Positions 58,501-64,000 of a stretch of 64,000 nt of DNA are shown one piece after another. The notes beneath the pieces are model-generated. The model saw only the letters and a program-made list of their open reading frames with translations, did not search any database and had not been told where the DNA came from. Source of the stretch: Shewanella marina JCM 15074 (GTDB lineage Bacteria; Pseudomonadota; Gammaproteobacteria; Enterobacterales; Shewanellaceae); the NCBI RefSeq assembly GCF_000614975.1, contig NZ_BALM01000014.1, positions 53,007 to 117,006 on the forward strand, read 5' to 3'. The stretch's first letter is position 1. Each line of letters begins with the position of its first letter. Made by a program: the position numbers and the translations under genes.

Positions 58501-60283
58501 TTACAGGTAATGTTGAAGCAAGTATTACTATTCATGATGAATATCAAAATATTGCATCTGCTCATGCTGACAAAAATTATAGTGCAGATGGGGTTGTCAT
58601 TGTCGATACACCGAGTTCGAATATTATCTATGGTAGTGGCTATAACGATGTTCTCGTTGGTGATTCATTAGTTGTTCAGCCTAAAATTGATGTCAATTTG
58701 GTTCTAGATACGTCTGGGTCTATGGCAAATCCTGTTATTGATGCAATATGATCCATTTAAATAAAGGCTTTACATCAGGTGAAATTGTTACTTTAAATGC
58801 TTCAGGTCAATATGAAAGCTATTTACAATTTAGCAATATGGAACAGTTGGCTCATTATTATGAGGGGACTGGTTCAACAACTTTTTTAAAGAAAGTTATA
58901 CAATATTATGGATTGATAAGATTACCCGATGGCTCGCTGCAACAATTAACATACGATGATTTACATACATCATCTAGGATTGAACAAGCTAAACAATCAA
59001 TTTTAGAAATCGCTCATCATTATGGTGAAGTGCTTGATCATCAGCAGTTATCAGACATGAAGTTTTCGTTAATTACATTTGCAGTTAAAGTTGATAATAA
59101 TGTCCAATTTCACTGGGATTTTGATAGAAAAGCTTTTATTAATAACTCTGGAAATTCATTAGATACTGTTCTTGATAAAGTTATAGCATGGGGAGCAACT
59201 AATGATTTTAATACGGCATTAGCCGCGGGTATTAATAGTTTCAGTGATAGTCATAGCCAAAATGTTATTTACTTTGTATCTGATGGACTTGATGGTAGTA
59301 CTAATCTTAATACCATTAAACATCTTGTTGGAGATAATTTAACAAAATTCGATCCTATTATTATTCCAACACTTATTGGTTCTGATGTAAGTGATATTAT
59401 TCCACAAGAAGTTAAAGATCTAGCTTCTTTGGGAGATGGTTATACTTCAAATAATGATGGGGATAGCAAAGTCATTATTGTGAAAGATATTACGAAATTA
59501 GGTGGAGAGCTAAATAATTCTTTCGATAATATAATATCTGGAAACGATACTATTCATGGTAGTAACGGTAACGATATTATTGTTGGTGATACTCTTAATA
59601 ATGAGTGGTTAATGCAACAATATGGTTCAGATATTTCACACCTTCAAGATAAAATTGATAGTGGTACCAGCATAAAAGATATTCTTTATGATGTAGTTGC
59701 AAAAGCTAATGGAGTTGAAGTCAAGCAGTTAACGACTGAGAATGTGTATCAGTATATGCAGGATAATCAACAACATTTAGTGATTGATGCCACTAATGAT
59801 ATTAATAGTGGTGTTGATAAATTATTTGGAGATGGTGGCAATGATGTCATTTTCGGCTCTGGTGGGAATGATACTTTGACAGGGGGATTTGGAAATGATC
59901 TATTATTTGGTTTAAATGGTGATGATATTCTCGTCTCAGATGTTGGATCAGACATCTTGTGGGGAGGAGATGGTATAGATATATTTAAACTTGATGTACT
60001 AAATGTTGAAGAAAAGTCAGTTACAATAATAAATGATTTAGGGAGTCAAGATAAAATAGATTTATCTTCTATTTTGGATGATGATAAATCCATAGATAAT
60101 ATTTTAAAGCATATTAGTTTAGCCACCATTGATGATAAAGATGTTATATTGACAATAAATGATAATAATGTGACTCATCAAGTAGAACTGAAAAACGTTG
60201 TTGATATTTATAGTAATTTAGGTAATTCAACAAGTGATATTGTTACAAGTCTATTCGAACATAATGTATTTAATATAGATTAA
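55563..60283 (+). pseudogene. Giant repeat adhesin 1 (LapA/BpfA-like), split by a frameshift in the VWA domain
   Basis: A biofilm-type adhesin exported by the adjacent type I system. An N-terminal retention-like module (about 1-160: GNAFALTTDGQQQLTKGDTV, later QVIASAGHDTEYQTTAWKQV) is followed by Ig-like repeats of 104 residues, five near-identical (56379-57938) flanked by diverged ones. A VWA domain starts DVNLVLDTSGSM, then the frame stops at 58751 (VIDAI). A second frame starts at 58748 (MIHLNKGF) and carries the rest of the VWA (GATNDFNTALAAG, YFVSDG). RTX nonapeptides (GNDVIFGSGGNDTLTGG) and a T1SS C-terminal segment end it. Adding one A near 58745 (GCAAT to GCAAAT) makes a 1573-residue protein. 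It is divergent from the TolC operon. Confidence 0.85.
56067..58250 (+). repeat. Tandem 312-bp Ig-like repeats in adhesin 1
   Basis: Seven units with a 312-bp (104-residue) period. The five central ones, starting at 56379, 56691, 57003, 57315 and 57627, are almost identical at DNA level; units at 56067 and 57939 are diverged. The repeat core is DDVINAAEAKTNIPVHGS and ends in SATANADHAYTVDTT. The antisense frames in these units are also long and open. Confidence 0.9.
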
Positions 60284-60628
60284 CATTCTTAAATATATAT
60301 TTAACTTAAGGCTACTAATATATTTTTAAGTAGCCTTTTATGAAATTTCGTTATTAAATGGTTTATTTAAAATGAATGTTTATATTTCTCTTTGGCCACT
60401 ATTACTGTGGAGTTTATTTAACTGTGATAATGGTTAAATAACTGGGTGGTAAGTGGATGTGCTTTTGATGTTGTTTGTTTTTGGTTTGTAAAATTAATCA
60501 TAATTAACCTTAAATTTTAATCATACTCCGACTTAAAATTGACTATTATCAAATTATTAGTAAAATTTAATTAGCGTATTAGAATTTTAAGTCTAAGGCC
60601 TCTTTACCCCCTTTCAAAAAGGCTTGTC
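60284..60628. other. Intergenic region before adhesin 2
   Basis: 345 bp, AT-rich, with the adhesin 1 terminator at one end and the adhesin 2 promoter presumably at the other. The ribosome-site context (CAAAAAGGCTTGTC before ATG) resembles that of adhesin 1. Confidence 0.5.
60308..60340 (+). terminator. Terminator after adhesin 1
   Basis: A 9-bp stem (AAGGCTACT / AGTAGCCTT) with a 12-base loop and a short T run, 25 bp past the stop. Confidence 0.75.
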
Positions 60629-63600
60629 ATGAAAGTTATTCAAGTAAATTATTCTTTTTCTATTCAGTCTATCAATGGAAATGCATTTGTATTGTCTGAT
60701 GATGGTAGATTACAACAATTAAAACAAGGCGAGCTAATAACTAAAGGCCAACTTTTAATTGTTAATGAACATAGTAAGTTAACATACCTTTTGGGTGATA
60801 AGTTATACAGTATTGTTAGTAGTGATGCTAGTGTAATTAATGAACAAGAATTAAATAATCCTAATGTAGTAAAATTATTATCTGAGTACCCTAGTATAAA
60901 TATAGATAATGATAATGGAATATTTCAACTTACACATAATGACTTGAATATTGAGCCAATTGTTTTAAAACATGATAATACAAGTATAACTAATGATTTT
61001 AATCATGTTTTTGATCAAGTAATTGCTAATGCGGGTCATGATACTGAATATCAACCTGAGATTTGGAAAACCGTTTATCATCAGTTTGTAGGGAGTGATG
61101 ATGAACCTTATCAAGAGGTTAATCCAAACAGTTTTAAAATCAACGCAGTAATAACCATTAATAATATAACATCTGATGATGTGATTAATGCTGTAGAAGC
61201 TAAAACGGATATTGCTGTACATGGCCTTGTAGGTGCTGATGTTAAAGTTGGTGATATTGTTACGGTAACAATCGATAACCATCAATATAAAACACATGTT
61301 GAACAAGGATTAATTTGGAGCGTTAATGTTGCGGGTCATATCTTAGTTGATAACCCTTCGCTTAGTGTCCATGCAAGTGTCACAACGTCGAATCAATATG
61401 GCCACTCTATAACTGCAGATGCCGATCACGCTTATAAGGTTGATACTGACATCAATGCTGCTATCACGATTACCAATATCGCTGATGATGATGTAATCAA
61501 TGCAACCGAAGCCAAAGGGAAAGTTGCTGTATCTGGAATGGTTGGTGCTGATGTTAAAGCAGGTGATATTGTTCACCTGACAGTAGATGGCAAAGTCTTA
61601 GGTACGGCTATAGTTAATGCTGATTTGACTTGGACAGCTCAAGTTGATGGTGCAACTTTAGAGAGTGCAACTAAAGATAGTGTTCATGCGTCGGTAACTA
61701 CGACAGATAAGGCGGGTAACGCAGCCACTGCTGAAACCGATCATATCTATAGCATTGATACTGACATCAATGCCGCTATCACCATTACCAAGATTGCCGA
61801 AGACGATGTGATTAATGCAACCGAAGCCAAAGGCCAAGTAGCCGTTTCAGGTACCGTCGGCGCTGATGTAAAAGCGGGTGATATTGTTCATCTGACAGTG
61901 GACGGTAATTATCTAGGTAAAGCAACCGTCAAATCAGATCTTACTTGGTCGACACTAGTGGATGGTTCGACCTTAGAAAATGCAGCTAAAGATAGTGTAC
62001 ATGCGTCGGTAACCGCCACCGATAAAGCGGGTAACTCAGCCACTGCTGAAACTAATCATACCTATAGTATTGATACTGATATCAATGCCGCTATAACCAT
62101 TACCAATATCGCTGAAGATGATGTAATTAACGCGGCCGAAGCCAAAGGCCAAGTAGCCGTTTCTGGTACGGTTGGTAAAGATGTTAAAGTCGGCGATATT
62201 GTTCATCTGACAGTGGACGATAATTATCTAGGTAAAGCAACCGTCAATTCAGATCTGACTTGGTCGACATTAGTGGATGGTGCGACCTTAGTTTCTGCAA
62301 AAAATGACAATATTCATGCGAGTGTTACAGCTTCAGATTCTGCAGGTAATACTGCTTATGCTGAAACTGATCACAATTATATCTATGCTCTAATCTCGAT
62401 TACCAAGATTTCAAATAATTATGTTGTTAATGCCGCTAAACCTGATGAATATGCGCTTATAGGTGGTACAGTCGGTGGTTCCGTTAAAGTTGGTGATGAA
62501 GTTAAGTTATCGATAAATGGAATACCGTTATGTACGACTTATGTGGAAGAGAAAAATGGAGAGCTTGTTTGGAATAAGGAAGTTTTGGCTAGCGAGCTAG
62601 TCAATGTAACAATATGTGATATTGATGCGTCTGTAAGCACAACTGGTGAGCACGACAATGTTGCAATAGCGAATGCTAATCACCCATATATTTATGCAAC
62701 AATCAGTATTACTGAAATCGCAGATGACGATGTTATTAATAGTGTTGAAGCAAAAGAACAAGTCGCGGTTTCAGGCTCTGTAGGTGGAGATGTAAAGGCT
62801 GGAGATGTTATTCATCTGAGCGTGGACGGCAAAGACTTAGGTACTGCAATAGTGAAGTCAGATCATACTTGGACTGCTCAAGTTGATGGTGAAACTTTAT
62901 CTAATGCAAGTAAAGAAAGTATCCATGCTACTGTTTCTACGCAGGGTTCTTCAAATAATATAGCCACTGCTGAAACTGACCATATCTATAGCATTGATAC
63001 TGACATCAATGCCGCTATCACCATTATCAATATAGCTGACGATGATGTGATTAACGCTGCGGAAGCAAAAGATAAAGTCACCGTTTCAGGTATGGTAGAT
63101 AAAGACGTTAAAGCGGGTGATATTGTTCACCTGACCGTAGATGGTAAAGTTCTGGGCACAGCAACGGTTAAGGCTGATCTGACTTGGACGGCTCAAGTTG
63201 ATGGAGCAACTTTAGCTTCTGCCAGTAAAGATAGCGTTCACGCGTCAGTAACTACTACAGATAAGGCCGGTAACTCAGCCACTGCAGAAACCGATCATAT
63301 CTATAGTATTGATACTAAAATTGATGCTGAAATTACCATTACCAAGATTGCTGAAGATGATGTGATTAATGCAACCGAAGCTAAAGGTCAAGTTGCTGTA
63401 TCAGGTACCGTTGGCGCTGATGTAAAAGCGGGCGATATTGTTCATCTAACGGTAGATGGTAAAGTCTTAGGCACGGCAACGGTTAAGGCTGATCTGACTT
63501 GGACAGCCCAAGTTGATGGTGCAACTTTAGAGAGTGCAACTAAAGATAGCGTGCATGCGTCGGTAACCACTACAGATAAGGCCGGTAACTCAGCTACTGC

Positions 63601-64000
63601 AGAAACCGATCATATCTATAGTATTGATACTAAAATTGATGCTGAAATTACCATTACCAAGATTGCTGAAGACGATGTGATTAATGCAACCGAAGCTAAA
63701 GGCCAAGTTGCTATATCAGGTACGGTAGATAAAGACGTTAAAGCGGGTGATATTGTTCATCTGACAGTGGATGGTAAAGTTCTGGGCACAGCAACGGTTA
63801 AGGCTGATCTGACTTGGTCGACCCTAGTTGATGGAGCAACTTTAGCTGGTGCAAGCAGAGATAGCGTGCATGCGTCAGTAACCACGACAGATAAAGCGGG
63901 TAACGCAGCCACTGCAGAAACCGATCATATCTATAGTATTGATACTGAAATCGCTGCCGCTATCACGATTACCAATATCGCTGATGATGACGTCATCAAT
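60629..64000 (+). CDS. Giant repeat adhesin 2, partial (runs off the window)
   Basis: The frame opens at ATG 60629 and stays open for exactly 1124 codons to the edge; the 3' end is missing. The N-terminal module is related to that of adhesin 1 (MKVIQVNYSFSIQSINGNAF; later VFDQVIANAGHDTEYQPEIW at about 127-146). Next comes one diverged Ig-like unit, then repeats of 105 residues with core DDVINATEAKGKVAVSG, GDIVHLTVDGKVLGTA, DKAGNSATAETDHIYSIDT. Two mid-array units (62387-62995) are diverged. It is a second, tandem substrate for the same T1SS, probably a paralogue of adhesin 1. VWA and RTX parts should lie beyond the window. Confidence 0.88.
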   Translation, partial: MKVIQVNYSFSIQSINGNAFVLSDDGRLQQLKQGELITKGQLLIVNEHSKLTYLLGDKLYSIVSSDASVINEQELNNPNVVKLLSEYPSINIDNDNGIFQLTHNDLNIEPIVLKHDNTSITNDFNHVFDQVIANAGHDTEYQPEIWKTVYHQFVGSDDEPYQEVNPNSFKINAVITINNITSDDVINAVEAKTDIAVHGLVGADVKVGDIVTVTIDNHQYKTHVEQGLIWSVNVAGHILVDNPSLSVHASVTTSNQYGHSITADADHAYKVDTDINAAITITNIADDDVINATEAKGKVAVSGMVGADVKAGDIVHLTVDGKVLGTAIVNADLTWTAQVDGATLESATKDSVHASVTTTDKAGNAATAETDHIYSIDTDINAAITITKIAEDDVINATEAKGQVAVSGTVGADVKAGDIVHLTVDGNYLGKATVKSDLTWSTLVDGSTLENAAKDSVHASVTATDKAGNSATAETNHTYSIDTDINAAITITNIAEDDVINAAEAKGQVAVSGTVGKDVKVGDIVHLTVDDNYLGKATVNSDLTWSTLVDGATLVSAKNDNIHASVTASDSAGNTAYAETDHNYIYALISITKISNNYVVNAAKPDEYALIGGTVGGSVKVGDEVKLSINGIPLCTTYVEEKNGELVWNKEVLASELVNVTICDIDASVSTTGEHDNVAIANANHPYIYATISITEIADDDVINSVEAKEQVAVSGSVGGDVKAGDVIHLSVDGKDLGTAIVKSDHTWTAQVDGETLSNASKESIHATVSTQGSSNNIATAETDHIYSIDTDINAAITIINIADDDVINAAEAKDKVTVSGMVDKDVKAGDIVHLTVDGKVLGTATVKADLTWTAQVDGATLASASKDSVHASVTTTDKAGNSATAETDHIYSIDTKIDAEITITKIAEDDVINATEAKGQVAVSGTVGADVKAGDIVHLTVDGKVLGTATVKADLTWTAQVDGATLESATKDSVHASVTTTDKAGNSATAETDHIYSIDTKIDAEITITKIAEDDVINATEAKGQVAISGTVDKDVKAGDIVHLTVDGKVLGTATVKADLTWSTLVDGATLAGASRDSVHASVTTTDKAGNAATAETDHIYSIDTEIAAAITITNIADDDVIN
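61442..64000 (+). repeat. Tandem 315-bp Ig-like repeats in adhesin 2
   Basis: Unit starts (GATACTGA...) fall at 61442, 61757, 62072, 62996, 63311, 63626 and 63941, a 315-bp period apart from a 924-bp stretch covering two diverged units and part of a third. The period differs from adhesin 1 by one residue, and the sequences are clearly related. Confidence 0.88.

Overview
The window looks like chromosomal DNA of a low-GC (roughly 40%) marine gammaproteobacterium, most likely Shewanella or a close Alteromonadales relative. This is inferred from gene content: kdsB next to a DUF2897 gene, yffB-dapE, recC-recB-recD, a divergent gap pair with a 480-residue GAPDH, msrPQ, and a BpfA/LapA-type adhesin locus. 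No insertion sequence, prophage or CRISPR array is visible.

Layout: 1-9.1 kb holds minE (no minD beside it), rsuA, a tricorn-type S41 protease and an RND efflux pair. 9.1-16.9 kb holds nfsA, an LRR-kinase fusion, cysteine desulfidase cyuA, a small cysteine-cluster protein, a YHS protein, an AraC regulator, a YgjV membrane protein, a DUF2897 protein and kdsB. 17.1-24.1 kb, all minus strand, holds can, an M15 carboxypeptidase, dapE, yffB, crr, ptsI (frameshifted), ptsH, an ACT-domain gene and ddl. 24.2-33.1 kb is recC-recB-recD, with recB frameshifted. 33.2-36.3 kb is the divergent GAPDH pair. 36.7-38.3 kb is a tRNA array (Gly-Cys-Leu, Gly-Cys-Leu, Gly-Leu) with tandem tRNA fragments. 38.3-49.6 kb holds an EAL-domain protein, slt, rmuC (frameshifted), msrPQ, a small coiled-coil protein, an RraA-family gene, asmA-like, a BsuPI-like lipoprotein and mltD. 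49.7 kb to the end is a type I secretion operon (TolC, OmpA, HlyD, ABC exporter) transcribed away from two tandem giant repeat adhesins; the second runs off the window.

The secretion operon and the adhesins form one functional unit. TolC, HlyD and the ABC transporter should export adhesin 1, which has an N-terminal retention-like module, Ig-like repeats, a VWA domain and RTX/T1SS C-terminal repeats, and adhesin 2, which has a related N-terminus and about 105-residue repeats. The OmpA lipoprotein ties the locus to the cell wall. Neither adhesin shows the canonical LapG site and no lapD/lapG genes lie in the window, so surface retention may be controlled differently here.

One pattern cuts across the window. 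Five otherwise complete genes (recB twice, ptsI, rmuC, the HlyD gene, adhesin 1) are each broken by a length change in or beside a short homopolymer, and restoring a base or two gives a full-length family member. This looks more like assembly or sequencing error, or phase variation, than true gene decay.
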